This document shows positions 24,239 through 32,579 of a stretch of 64,000 bases of DNA, piece by piece. The notes below the pieces were generated by a model that had not been told where the DNA came from, searched no databases, and saw nothing but the letters and a program-made list of their open reading frames with translations. Source of the stretch: an uncultured Blautia sp. (lineage in GTDB: Bacteria; Bacillota; Clostridia; Lachnospirales; Lachnospiraceae); assembly GCA_958367245.1 (NCBI GenBank), contig CATXEA010000004.1, positions 1 to 64,000 on the forward strand, written 5' to 3'. Each line of letters begins with the position of its first letter. Position 1 is the first letter of the stretch. The position numbers and the translations under genes are program-made.

Positions 24239-24397
24239 ATGTGGAAAAAAGGCTGGATTCTGTTTTTGCTTCTTTTGTGTGTTGCTTTTATGGTAAGCTG
24301 CGGGAAAGAGCGGGGAAAAGGACCGGAAAAAGGAGAACTGGTACGTATTGAGGCTGTCGGTGGAATCCGGCAGCCTTTATCTGTAAAAACAACATAA
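24239..24397 (+). CDS. small lipoprotein (52 residues)
   Basis: A short ORF with AAAGGAG before ATG. The N-terminus is a type II signal peptide: MWKKGW, a Leu-rich core (ILFLLLLCVAF) and lipobox MVSC with the cysteine at residue 20, leaving a 33-residue charged mature part (GKERGKGPEKGELVRIEAV). The last codons overlap a hairpin (24353-24375) followed by TTTATC, so the ORF ends within a possible terminator. Function unknown. The signal-peptide logic supports translation, but so short an ORF remains uncertain. Confidence 0.6.
   Translation: MWKKGWILFLLLLCVAFMVSCGKERGKGPEKGELVRIEAVGGIRQPLSVKTT
24353..24379 (+). terminator. hairpin at the end of the small lipoprotein gene
   Basis: GGCTGTCGG and CCGGCAGCC pair (one G-T) around TGGAAT, followed by TTTATC; a weak terminator overlapping the coding end. 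Confidence 0.5.
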
Positions 24398-24422
24398 TAT
24401 TGTGAAAAATTACCTAAAGTTA

Positions 24423-24451
24423 TTGACCATAAAGCTGTATTTTGGTATAAT
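24423..24451 (+). promoter_or_regulatory. promoter of malQ
   Basis: TTGACC (24423-24428), 17 bp, TATAAT (24446-24451). Confidence 0.75.
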
Positions 24452-24541
24452 TTCAACAGTGCGCGGCGGATGCCGCAGAAGAAAAGCAGCTTTGAACGGA
24501 AAGAAAAGCTGCAAAAATACATAAATACAGAGGTGCATAAG

Positions 24542-26023
24542 ATGAGAGCTAGCGGTGTATTGTTACCAATATCAAGTATTCCGTCCAATTATGGGATTGG
24601 ATGTTTTTCAAAAGAAGCGTATAATATTGTGGACCAGCTTATTGCGGCAGGTCAGAAATACTGGCAGATTCTGCCTCTTGGACCTACCGGATACGGAGAT
24701 TCCCCTTACCAGTCATTTTCTACTTTTGCAGGAAATCCGTATTTTATTGATCTGGAGGTTCTGATTCATGAAGGACTTCTCACAGAGCAGGAATGCAGAA
24801 GCTGCGACTGGGGCGGAAGCGAGAGCTATGTAGATTATGGCAAAATTTATGAGTCCAGATTTAAACTGCTCAGGATGGCATATAACCGTTCCAATTGTAC
24901 GGCGGATGAGGAATTCGGGAAATTTGTCCGCGCTAACGGTTACTGGCTGGAAGACTACTGCCTTTTCATGGCAATTAAAAATGAACAGGGAGGAAAAGGC
25001 TGGACACAGTGGCCGGCAGAGCTTATGAAGCGTCTTCCGGGAGCAATTGCTCAGGCGAAGGAGAGACTTCGTGATGAGATTCAGTTTTATCGTTTCCAGC
25101 AGTATTGGTTTTATAAACAGTGGTGCTGGCTGAAAACATACGCAAACAATAACGGGCTTAAGATTATAGGAGATGTGCCGATTTACGTTGCCTTTGACAG
25201 TGCAGACGCATGGGCGAATCCGCTTCTCTTCCAGTTCGATGAAGACAGCCAGCCTTTAGCGGTAGCAGGCTGTCCGCCTGATGGTTTTTCTGCTACAGGA
25301 CAGCTTTGGGGAAATCCTGTATATAGTTGGGAGTACCATAGAAATACGGAATACGCGTGGTGGGTTCAGCGAATGACTCACAGTATGGAGACATACGATG
25401 TGGTGCGTATTGACCATTTCCGCGGATTTGATGAATTTTATTCCATTCCTTACGGAGATGAGACTGCGGAATTCGGTCACTGGGAAAAAGGTCCCGGAGC
25501 AGAGCTCTTTAAAGTCCTCAAGGAAAAGGTGGAGAATCTGGAAGTGATTGCAGAAGATTTGGGCTTCCTTACGGAAAGCGTTCTTGATATGCTGAAAGAA
25601 ACAGGATTTCCGGGAATGAAGGTTCTGCAGTTTGCTTTTGACAGCAGTGAAGACAGCGCTTATCTGCCTCATAAATATGACAGAAACTGCGTGGTTTATA
25701 CAGGTACTCACGACAATGAGACGACGAGAGGCTGGTACGAAAATCTGAATGACCATGACTTTAAATTTGTACGTGCTTATACGGCATGTGAGGACAAGTC
25801 TGTGGAAGAATGTGTATGGGCGCTGATTCGGACTGCAATGGCAAGTGTGGCGGATCTGGCGATTATTCCTGTGCAGGATTATCTTTGCCTTGGAAATGAG
25901 ACGCGTATGAACGCGCCGTCCAGTCTTGGGCTGAACTGGAAATGGAGACTTACCAGAAATCAGCTCTCAGGCGGACTGATTGAGCGAATCCGTGCCATGA
26001 CGAAATTGTATGGAAGAATTTAA
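24542..26023 (+). CDS. malQ: 4-alpha-glucanotransferase
   Basis: 493-residue GH77 amylomaltase that transfers glucan segments between maltodextrins, releasing glucose; part of cytoplasmic starch/glycogen breakdown. The start of the catalytic domain is diagnostic (RASGVLLPISSIPSNYGIG, PLGPTGYGDSPYQSFS). The nucleophile Asp lies in VVRIDHFRGF, the acid/base Glu in VIAEDLGFLT, and GTHDNETTRGWY is the third conserved region. ATG 24542 (AGAGGTG upstream) gives the usual family N-terminus; an in-frame ATG at 24470 would add 24 atypical residues. No maltose transporter or glycogen phosphorylase is next to it. Confidence 0.95.
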   Translation: MRASGVLLPISSIPSNYGIGCFSKEAYNIVDQLIAAGQKYWQILPLGPTGYGDSPYQSFSTFAGNPYFIDLEVLIHEGLLTEQECRSCDWGGSESYVDYGKIYESRFKLLRMAYNRSNCTADEEFGKFVRANGYWLEDYCLFMAIKNEQGGKGWTQWPAELMKRLPGAIAQAKERLRDEIQFYRFQQYWFYKQWCWLKTYANNNGLKIIGDVPIYVAFDSADAWANPLLFQFDEDSQPLAVAGCPPDGFSATGQLWGNPVYSWEYHRNTEYAWWVQRMTHSMETYDVVRIDHFRGFDEFYSIPYGDETAEFGHWEKGPGAELFKVLKEKVENLEVIAEDLGFLTESVLDMLKETGFPGMKVLQFAFDSSEDSAYLPHKYDRNCVVYTGTHDNETTRGWYENLNDHDFKFVRAYTACEDKSVEECVWALIRTAMASVADLAIIPVQDYLCLGNETRMNAPSSLGLNWKWRLTRNQLSGGLIERIRAMTKLYGRI

Positions 26024-26073
26024 GGTCAGGACAGATTTTTTTGCGGGGAGCTGAACTTTTAAGGAGGATTATT

Positions 26074-26478
26074 ATGGAAGAACAGAAGAAAGAAAATCAG
26101 GAGACAGAAGGAACGAAAAAGAGTTTCAGAGATATTGTAGATAATATGCCGGGACGAAGTGTGGTTTTATGGTGTCTGGCGGGCTTTTATCTGCTTTATA
26201 CAGGATTTACACTCTGTTCCAATGTGATTAAGGGAGACGGCGGAATCGGGTTTTTGCTGGCGGGAATTGCTTTCCTTGTGATTGGAGGCGGACTGATGTT
26301 TTTCGGAATCAGGGGACGCTTCGGAGGACACAGAAAAAAAGAGGAAACAGCAAAGGCAGAAGCAGCAGAACCGGAAGTGACAGAGGAGATTTCAGAGGAA
26401 CCTGCGGAACCGAGAAAAATGAGTATTTCCGAAAGGGCAGCCCTTGCCAGCCGGATTGATGAGGAACCGGAGGAATAA
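26074..26478 (+). CDS. small membrane protein, unknown function
   Basis: 134 residues: a charged N-terminus, two transmembrane helices (VVLWCLAGFYLLYTGFTLC and GGIGFLLAGIAFLVIGGGLMFFGI) and an acidic, Glu/Ala-rich C-terminal tail from about residue 95. AAGGAGG precedes ATG 26074. It follows malQ by 50 bp, probably in the same transcript. I do not recognise the family. Confidence 0.7.
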   Translation: MEEQKKENQETEGTKKSFRDIVDNMPGRSVVLWCLAGFYLLYTGFTLCSNVIKGDGGIGFLLAGIAFLVIGGGLMFFGIRGRFGGHRKKEETAKAEAAEPEVTEEISEEPAEPRKMSISERAALASRIDEEPEE

Positions 26479-26515
26479 GGGGATGCAGGCTGACTAAAAA
26501 CAGATATGTATAAAG

Positions 26516-26560
26516 ATACCAGATGAACTTCCGGGTAAAGAAGAACATCTGGTATTTTTA
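26516..26560. terminator. terminator between convergent genes
   Basis: ATACCAGATG (26516-26525) pairs with CATCTGGTAT (26546-26555), followed by TTTTT. It serves the small membrane protein gene; the VanZ-like gene ends at its right foot. Confidence 0.8.
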
Positions 26561-27091
26561 ATGGGTTCGTTTTTTAGATTTTTTCTTTGAGGAATGTCTG
26601 CCGGATCCTGAGGGATTGTGGAGGGTAGACCAGCAGAACATCTGAACAAGAAGGATTCCAAGGAAGGCGCCGATACTGTCAATGCCCACATCCTTCACAG
26701 ATGGTCCGCGGTTTGCAACAAAGGACTGGTGATATTCGTCCAGTCCGGCAAAGCCCACGCATACGATTCCTGCAAGGAGCATCAGCCAGATTCCTCTCAC
26801 ACCGTAGACATAAAGGGGAAAAGAAATGGCGATGGCAAGTAAGAAATATTCTGTCATATGAGCTGCCTTGCGCACGTAATAGTGGATTCCGTCGGCAGCA
26901 TAAGCAAGTTCATCGTAGGTTTTGTTTTCGTTTAAAATCTCATTCTTAGTCTCTACGATCTGGTAGCTGATTTTATAACTTAAATTCCCGGACACCTCCC
27001 CGGTCTGGGCAGAAAACGAATAAATCAGATACATCATAATGAGCGCAGGTAAAAAAGAAAGAGGTTTTAATAAGGTAATTAATACTTTCAT
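26558..27091 (-). CDS. VanZ-like membrane protein
   Basis: 177 residues with about four hydrophobic segments and the VanZ family marks: YSFSAQTG near the N-terminus, the RKAAHMTEYFLLAI helix and DEYHQSFVANRGPSVKDVGIDSIGAFLG towards the end. VanZ in enterococci gives low teicoplanin resistance; most chromosomal relatives are of unknown role. Nothing around it suggests a glycopeptide-resistance cluster. The C-terminal tail is short and Ser/Lys-rich. Confidence 0.88.
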   Translation of the reverse strand: MKVLITLLKPLSFLPALIMMYLIYSFSAQTGEVSGNLSYKISYQIVETKNEILNENKTYDELAYAADGIHYYVRKAAHMTEYFLLAIAISFPLYVYGVRGIWLMLLAGIVCVGFAGLDEYHQSFVANRGPSVKDVGIDSIGAFLGILLVQMFCWSTLHNPSGSGRHSSKKKSKKRTH

Positions 27092-27189
27092 GGGCTTTAC
27101 TATAACACCGGGGAAAAGGATTGTAAAGTAGTATTGATTCTGTTATAGTGAGTATTAATAAAAGAAAAGAGTACGGGAGGATAAAATAC

Positions 27190-28038
27190 ATGAGCTATGC
27201 AGACGATGTTTTTATAAAAATGTGTGAAGATATCATAGAAAATGGTACCAGTACAGAAGGTGAAAAAGTGCGCCCTGTATGGGAGGATGGAACTCCTGCG
27301 TATACGATTAAGAAATTTGGTGTGGTGAACCGGTATGACCTCCGAAAAGAATTTCCGGCGATGACACTTAGAAGAACTGCGCTTAAAAGTGCAATGGATG
27401 AAATTCTCTGGATCTGGCAGAAGAAATCCAATAATATCAACGATTTACACAGCCATATCTGGGACAGTTGGGCAGATGAGGATGGTTCTATTGGAAAGGC
27501 TTACGGATATCAGCTTGGGGTGAAGCATGAGTATAAAGAAGGTATGATGGATCAGGTGGACAGAGTGATTTATGATTTAAAAAATAATCCCTTCAGCCGC
27601 CGTATTATGACAAATATCTATGTGCATCAGGATCTCCATGAAATGAATCTCTATCCGTGCGCATATTCCATGACTTTCAATGTAACACAGACTCCGGGAA
27701 AGGATAAACTGACCTTAAATGCCATTTTAAACCAGCGTTCTCAGGACATTCTGGCAGCAAATAACTGGAATGTGTGCCAGTATGCGATTCTTCTTATGAT
27801 GATTGCACAGGTCTGCGATATGGAGGCAGGAGAGCTTCTTCATGTGGTGGCAGACTGTCATATTTACGACCGACACATTCCGCTGATCAAAGAACTTATC
27901 AGCAGAAAGCCATTCCCTGCGCCGACAGTTCGTCTGAATCCGGAGATTAAAGATTTCTACAAGTTTACAACGAATGATTTAATTGTGGAAAATTATGAGA
28001 CCTGGCCGCAGATTAAAAACATTCCAATTGCGGTCTGA
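27190..28038 (+). CDS. thyA: thymidylate synthase
   Basis: 282 residues. Converts dUMP to dTMP using methylene-tetrahydrofolate. It shows the nucleophile Cys157 in NLYPCAYS, the phosphate-binding Arg in NPFSRRIMTN, NQRSQDILAANNWNVCQYA and the dUMP-contacting DCHIYDRH. The active-site stretch is PCAYS where E. coli ThyA has PCHT/PCHA; Bacillus ThyA-type enzymes also deviate there. ATG 27190 follows GGGAGG. Next to folA, 17 bp apart, giving the classic pair in which dihydrofolate produced here is recycled by the neighbour. Confidence 0.95.
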   Translation: MSYADDVFIKMCEDIIENGTSTEGEKVRPVWEDGTPAYTIKKFGVVNRYDLRKEFPAMTLRRTALKSAMDEILWIWQKKSNNINDLHSHIWDSWADEDGSIGKAYGYQLGVKHEYKEGMMDQVDRVIYDLKNNPFSRRIMTNIYVHQDLHEMNLYPCAYSMTFNVTQTPGKDKLTLNAILNQRSQDILAANNWNVCQYAILLMMIAQVCDMEAGELLHVVADCHIYDRHIPLIKELISRKPFPAPTVRLNPEIKDFYKFTTNDLIVENYETWPQIKNIPIAV

Positions 28039-28055
28039 GAAAGAGGAGGAAGAGT

Positions 28056-28544
28056 ATGAATATTATTGTAGCAGCAGATAAAAACTGGGCAATCGGAAAG
28101 GATAACAGACTCCTTGTAAGTATTCCGGCAGATATGAAAATGTTCCGTCAGGAAACCACAGGGAAAGTGGTAGTAATGGGAAGAAAGACTTTGGAGAGCT
28201 TTCCAAACGGACTTCCGCTCAAGAACAGAACCAATATTGTAATCACAGGAAATAAGAATTATAAGGTGAAGGATGCAGTTGTTGTACACAGCATAGAAGA
28301 AGCCTTAGAAGAGATTCAGAAGTACCCTGCAGAGGATGTATACTGCATTGGCGGAGACAGCATTTATAAACAGATGCTTCCTTATTGTGATGTGGCTCAT
28401 GTGACAAAAATTGACTTTGCTTATGAAGCTGACAGCTTTTTCCCGAATCTGGACGAAGATCCTCAGTGGCAGATTACCGCAGAAAGCGAAGAGCAGACGT
28501 ACTTCGACCTGGAATACCAGTTTGTAAAATACGAGAGAAAATAA
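28056..28544 (+). CDS. folA: dihydrofolate reductase
   Basis: 162 residues. Reduces dihydrofolate to tetrahydrofolate with NADPH. Recognisable from MNIIVAADKNWAIGKDNRLL, the NADPH motif VVMGRKTLESFP, NIVITGN and VYCIGGDSIYKQMLP. The acidic active-site residue corresponds to the D/E of IPADMKMFRQ. Length is standard. AGAGGAGGAAG lies before ATG. Cotranscribed with thyA. Confidence 0.96.
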   Translation: MNIIVAADKNWAIGKDNRLLVSIPADMKMFRQETTGKVVVMGRKTLESFPNGLPLKNRTNIVITGNKNYKVKDAVVVHSIEEALEEIQKYPAEDVYCIGGDSIYKQMLPYCDVAHVTKIDFAYEADSFFPNLDEDPQWQITAESEEQTYFDLEYQFVKYERK

Positions 28545-28566
28545 AAAATTTAAAGTGAACACTGAG

Positions 28567-28592
28567 CGGCAGGGAGTTTATTCCCTGCCGTG
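28567..28592 (+). terminator. hairpin after folA
   Basis: CGGCAGGGA (28567-28575), GTTTAT loop, TCCCTGCCG (28582-28590), followed by only TGTCTTAT, so a moderate terminator. Confidence 0.65.
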
Positions 28593-28726
28593 TCTTATAT
28601 AGGGCGTCCTATTTTGGGGCTGACAGGTGAGAATTTTCGGTTATTCAATTGTCATAGCAGTTTACTGAAGCGGATGTTTAAACTTAAATCATGTAAAAGA
28701 TTTATAAATTTGGGAGTGATTATAAT

Positions 28727-29386
28727 ATGATAAAAAAGTTCAATAGGATTGAAGGCAGATATATTGAAAAAATATATGGGCAAGATAGATTCGGATATTC
28801 TCAATCTGATTTTGAAGATTTGTATGATTTGATTCAATGGGCTGAAAAAGGAGGATATCAGGGAGCTGAATTGCTGTTTTATGATTTTTATACTGGAAAG
28901 GTTTATAAACCTTTTGATAAGAAAAGAAATACCGTTTATAGTGCGCCTGTATATGTAGAGAAGTTTTTATATTTTTTACAGGGGGATTACGATAATAAAA
29001 AGGTGAATTTATACAGATATTTTCCGGAAAAAGTTTTGGAAAGGGTTACAGAATTAAACATGGAAGACGTGAAGTTATATAATTTATCAATCATTGGTAA
29101 TCCCCTCTATATTGTCAGTCAGGAACAAGAAGATGGCTTTCATTGTTACTATCCGGATAAAATTTCATTTCCGCTTCAAGAACAAGAGTCAGTTATTTTT
29201 ATAGAGGACGGGAAGGTTTATATTGAAGCGTGGGTGGAAGAAGGATGGGATGAGGAAAATGATTGTGCAACTGATGAGTATAAATACTACAACCGAATTA
29301 TTATAAAAGATTTTGCAGGGAACACGATTTCTGACGAGATTGGATGCTTAAATAAATCGGCAGATGGAGACTGGTGGATTTCGTGA
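28727..29386 (+). CDS. hypothetical protein, low-G+C gene
   Basis: 219 residues, soluble, rich in Tyr, Asp and Glu, with no signal peptide or membrane segment. Segments such as QWAEKGGYQGAELLFYDFYTGKVYKPF and YKYYNRIIIKDFAGNTI suggest a mostly beta protein. The family is not recognised. Codon use is more A/T-rich than in the flanking housekeeping genes. Its start is supported by GGGAGTG 9 nt before ATG. It is followed after 39 bp by a small P-loop kinase, and the two look like a short acquired pair. Confidence 0.7.
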   Translation: MIKKFNRIEGRYIEKIYGQDRFGYSQSDFEDLYDLIQWAEKGGYQGAELLFYDFYTGKVYKPFDKKRNTVYSAPVYVEKFLYFLQGDYDNKKVNLYRYFPEKVLERVTELNMEDVKLYNLSIIGNPLYIVSQEQEDGFHCYYPDKISFPLQEQESVIFIEDGKVYIEAWVEEGWDEENDCATDEYKYYNRIIIKDFAGNTISDEIGCLNKSADGDWWIS

Positions 29387-29425
29387 ATTCCGGTAATACG
29401 GCGAAAGGAATTTAAAGGAGAAAAT

Positions 29426-29920
29426 ATGAAGACAGTCTATATAATTGGAGGCACGATGGGAGTTGGAAAGACTACAGTATGTCAATATTTGAAGAACAAA
29501 CTTAACAACAGCGTATTTTTGGACGGAGATTGGTGTTGGGATGCACATCCATTTTTGGTTACGGATGAAACGAAAAAGATGGTTATGCACAATATTTGCT
29601 TTTTACTTAATCAATTTATACATTGTTCAGCTTATGAAAATATAATTTTTTGTTGGGTAATGCATGAACAATCAATTATTGATATGATTTTGGAAAATAT
29701 AGATAAAACTAATTGTACGATTAAGATAGTCTCCTTACTGAGCAGTGAAGAGGAACTGCGTAAAAGATTAATGAAAGATGTTGCCGCAGGAAAAAGAACT
29801 GTGGATGTTATAGAGAAAAGTATTTCTCGCATTTCCAATTATCAAAAATTAGATTCTGTAAAAATTAACACAGATGGTAAAAATATCGAAGAAATTACAG
29901 AAGAAATTCTTCAACTGTAA
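29426..29920 (+). CDS. P-loop nucleotide/nucleoside kinase-like protein
   Basis: 164 residues with a Walker A motif GGTMGVGKTT at 8-17, an acidic FLDGDWCWD segment near 33-41 in the position of the Walker-B/substrate Asp of small kinases, and a probable lid region with RLMKDVAAGKR near 108-120. It resembles AAA_33/AAA_18-type or aminoglycoside/chloramphenicol phosphotransferase-like kinases, but the substrate is unknown. GGAG precedes ATG. Paired with the preceding orphan gene. Confidence 0.7.
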   Translation: MKTVYIIGGTMGVGKTTVCQYLKNKLNNSVFLDGDWCWDAHPFLVTDETKKMVMHNICFLLNQFIHCSAYENIIFCWVMHEQSIIDMILENIDKTNCTIKIVSLLSSEEELRKRLMKDVAAGKRTVDVIEKSISRISNYQKLDSVKINTDGKNIEEITEEILQL

Positions 29921-30021
29921 ATTGGGAATATGGAGAGAGTTATCAAAAGCTTTTGGAGCTGAAAAATGAATTATGAGTTGTTGGGGAATATCAGACAGGA
30001 TGTGGATATCAAACCAATATT

Positions 30022-30060
30022 GAAAAACTCCGACGGGTCTCAGAACCGCCGGAGTTTTTC
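30022..30060. terminator. bidirectional terminator between the P-loop gene and ilvE
   Basis: GAAAAACTCCG (30022-30032) pairs with CGGAGTTTTTC (30050-30060), with a further CGG/CCG inside. Works for both convergent transcripts. Confidence 0.8.
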
Positions 30061-30102
30061 AATGGAGAGACTCACTATATATAAAAAGAGAGTCAGCCTT
30101 GG

Positions 30103-31128
30103 TTATTCGATCACCTTCAGCCATCCTTCAGGAGCCTCAAGGCGTCCCATCTGGATACCTGTCAGTGTTTCGTATAATTTCTTTGTTACAGGTCCCATTT
30201 CTGTCATTCCGCTTGGGAAACAGATTTCTTTGCCGTGATCTACGATTTTTCCAACAGGGGAGATTACGGCAGCAGTTCCGCAAAGACCGCATTCAGCGAA
30301 ATCTTTCACTTCGTCAAAGTAAATTTCTCTTTCCTCTGCTTCCAGTCCAAGATATTCTTTCGCAACATAAATCAGAGAACGGCGTGTAATGGATGGAAGG
30401 ATGCTGTCAGATTTCGGTGTGACAACCTTGCCGTCTTTGGTCACAAAGAGGAAGTTTGCGCCGCCTGTTTCTTCAACCTTTGTGTGGGTTGCAGCGTCAA
30501 GGTACATATTCTCGTCAAAGCCCTGTTTATGAGCGTCAACAATAGCGTGAAGGCTCATGGCATAGTTAAGTCCTGCCTTAATGTGTCCTGTGCCGTTAGG
30601 CGCAGCGCGGTCGAAATCGCTGACACGAATTGTCAGAGGCTTCACGCCGCCCTTGAAGTATGGGCCTACAGGTGTTGTAAACACACGGAACTGGTACTCA
30701 TCAGCCGGTTTAACGCCGATGACAGGATTCGTTCCGAACATATATGGACGGATGTAAAGAGTTGCGCCTGAACCGTAAGGCGGAACATAGGCTGCATTTG
30801 CTTTCACAGTGTCAACAACAGCCTGAATAAAGCGGTCCTGAGGGAAAACAGGCATTTCCAGTCTCTTTGCTGAATTTTCCATACGTTCTGCATTTAAGTC
30901 AGGGCGGAACGTAACGATACGTCCGTCTTCAGTTGTATATGCTTTCATTCCTTCAAAAACAGTCTGCGCATACTGTAATACGCCGGCACACTCATTTATA
31001 ACAACGGAAGCATCTGTTGTGAGACCGCCCTCGTCCCATGCGCCGTCTTTAAAGTTTGATACATATCGATAATCTGTCGGTACATAACCAAAACCAAGGT
31101 TACCCCAGTCAATATTCTTTTTTTCCAT
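30103..31128 (-). CDS. ilvE: branched-chain amino acid aminotransferase
   Basis: 341-residue class IV PLP aminotransferase catalysing the last step of Leu, Ile and Val synthesis (and the first of their breakdown). PLP lysine Lys184 lies in GTGHIKAGLNYA; LQYAQTVFEGMKAY, RPDLNAERM, VEETGGANFLFV and CGTAAVISPVG are further family motifs. Length and sequence fit the 340-residue Firmicute/eukaryote-like BCAT group. GGAGG precedes ATG on the minus strand. A -35/-10 pair and a CodY-like box lie just upstream, consistent with nutritional repression. Confidence 0.95.
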   Translation of the reverse strand: MEKKNIDWGNLGFGYVPTDYRYVSNFKDGAWDEGGLTTDASVVINECAGVLQYAQTVFEGMKAYTTEDGRIVTFRPDLNAERMENSAKRLEMPVFPQDRFIQAVVDTVKANAAYVPPYGSGATLYIRPYMFGTNPVIGVKPADEYQFRVFTTPVGPYFKGGVKPLTIRVSDFDRAAPNGTGHIKAGLNYAMSLHAIVDAHKQGFDENMYLDAATHTKVEETGGANFLFVTKDGKVVTPKSDSILPSITRRSLIYVAKEYLGLEAEEREIYFDEVKDFAECGLCGTAAVISPVGKIVDHGKEICFPSGMTEMGPVTKKLYETLTGIQMGRLEAPEGWLKVIE

Positions 31129-31161
31129 AATAGAGCCTCCAATGCTTTTTATCTCTTTACC

Positions 31162-31190
31162 ATTTTAAAACTTTTTATCACTAAATTCAA
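31162..31190 (-). promoter_or_regulatory. promoter of ilvE
   Basis: Minus strand TTGAAT (31190-31185), 17 bp, TAAAAT (31167-31162). Confidence 0.65.
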
Positions 31191-31201
31191 TGGGAAAATT
31201 T

Positions 31202-31216
31202 CGTTTTCGGAAAAAA
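31202..31216 (-). promoter_or_regulatory. possible CodY box upstream of ilvE
   Basis: The central part TTTTCGGAAAA matches the CodY consensus AATTTTCWGAAAATT at about 11 of 15 positions and lies 11 bp upstream of the ilvE -35 box. BCAA genes are classic CodY targets and codY is in this window, but the match is weak. Confidence 0.35.
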
Positions 31217-31317
31217 TTTACACAGTCCGGGAATATTTTTGCCCACTCTTGCTATTATGGGCGGTCAATGCTAAAATTGAATCGTAAAATGTTACGGAAC
31301 AAGCTTCGGAGGTGAAG

Positions 31318-32553
31318 ATGGACAACAGAGAATTTGACGATTTGGGAAATAAGATTCAGGATATTATAGACCGCGCAGTAAATTCCAGGGATTATCAAAA
31401 ACTGAATCAGAATATTAACCAGACTGTGAATAAAGCAATAGATACAGGCAGCGAAGCATTGAGAAAAGCTCTTAACGAAGCATTCGGGCAGGGCAGTGAG
31501 CATACGGAAAAATACGAAAATAAGACAAAAGAATTTGAGGAGCGCAGACGCCGTGAGCGTATGGAACAGGAACAAAAGGAGCAGGAGGCGCGCCGCCAGG
31601 CAAATCTTCCGATTCTTTATAAAGGAACTGCCGGAACCCGTGTGAAAGGAATTCTGATGACTACCTTTGGCGGTATTTTTACAGGAGGAATGGGTGTGGG
31701 AGCAGCAGTTCTCCTGATTACAGGAGCGGTGCTGGAACCGGGACTCATGGCAGGGGGAGCGGTTATGGCAGCGCTTGCTCTCGCAGGAGGCGGCGTTCTT
31801 GCAGGAGGAATCAGCAGCCTCAATAAAGTGAATCGTTTTCAGAAATACAGAAAGGCTTTGGGAAATCACACCTATTGTAATTTCGAACAGCTTTCCCGAA
31901 CAGTGGGGAAATCTGTGAAATTCGTAAAAAAAGACATTAAAGCTATGATTACAAAGGGCTGGTTTCTCGAGGGACATGTGGACAAACAGGAAACCTGTCT
32001 GATTACCAGTGACGAAACCTACAGACAGTATGTGGAAACTCAGAGACAACTGGAAATGAGGACAAAGGAAAAAGCTGCGGAAGAGACGAAACGAAAGGTA
32101 TCTCCGGAAGTGGAGGAAATCCTTGACAGGGGAAATGAATATCTGCGAAAAATCAAAGCAGGCAATGATGCGATTTTGGGAGAGGAGATTTCTGCCAAGA
32201 TTTCCAGAATGGAACTGATTGTAGAAAAGATTTTTGAAAGGGCAGAAGAGCATCCGGAAATCATTCCTGATTTAAAGCATCTGATGGACTACTATCTTCC
32301 TATGACAGTTAAGCTTCTCGATGCGTATGAGGATATGGACAGTCAGCCTGTTCAGGGAGAAAATATCCGCTCGTCCAAAAAAGAAATCGAGGATACCATA
32401 GACACCCTGAATCTGGCTTTTGAGAAGCTTCTCGATTCTGTTTTTCAGGATACGGCATGGGATGTTTCCAGTGATATATCTGTTCTTCGTACCATGCTTG
32501 CAAGAGAGGGACTGACAGAAAATGACTTCGAAAAGATGAAAAAAATGCAATAG
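31318..32553 (+). CDS. xpaC: XpaC-like protein (5-bromo-4-chloroindolyl phosphate hydrolysis family)
   Basis: 411 residues. An N-terminal helical, charged region (to about residue 95, EERRRRERMEQEQKEQEARRQ), two adjacent hydrophobic helices (GILMTTFGGIFTGGMGVGAAVLLI and LMAGGAVMAALALAGGGVLAGG), then a long helical cytoplasmic part (SKKEIEDTIDTLNLAFEKLLDSVFQD near 355-381) typical of XpaC. ATG 31318 is 5 nt after CGGAGG. It directly precedes telA, the conserved partner, and the pair is found together in many Firmicutes. The biochemical role is not established; links to envelope and toxic-anion stress are from family literature. Confidence 0.85.
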   Translation: MDNREFDDLGNKIQDIIDRAVNSRDYQKLNQNINQTVNKAIDTGSEALRKALNEAFGQGSEHTEKYENKTKEFEERRRRERMEQEQKEQEARRQANLPILYKGTAGTRVKGILMTTFGGIFTGGMGVGAAVLLITGAVLEPGLMAGGAVMAALALAGGGVLAGGISSLNKVNRFQKYRKALGNHTYCNFEQLSRTVGKSVKFVKKDIKAMITKGWFLEGHVDKQETCLITSDETYRQYVETQRQLEMRTKEKAAEETKRKVSPEVEEILDRGNEYLRKIKAGNDAILGEEISAKISRMELIVEKIFERAEEHPEIIPDLKHLMDYYLPMTVKLLDAYEDMDSQPVQGENIRSSKKEIEDTIDTLNLAFEKLLDSVFQDTAWDVSSDISVLRTMLAREGLTENDFEKMKKMQ

Positions 32554-32579
32554 ACGGCAATACAAGAAGGGAGAAAAAT

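Noticed and set aside
26558..27091. Glycopeptide-resistance cluster suggested by the VanZ-like gene
   Set aside because: No vanA/H/X-type ligase or dipeptidase genes nearby; isolated VanZ-like proteins are common.
29966..30238. 90-codon open frame between the P-loop gene and ilvE
   Set aside because: It spans the shared terminator and the 3' end of ilvE in antisense, and has no convincing ribosome binding site.
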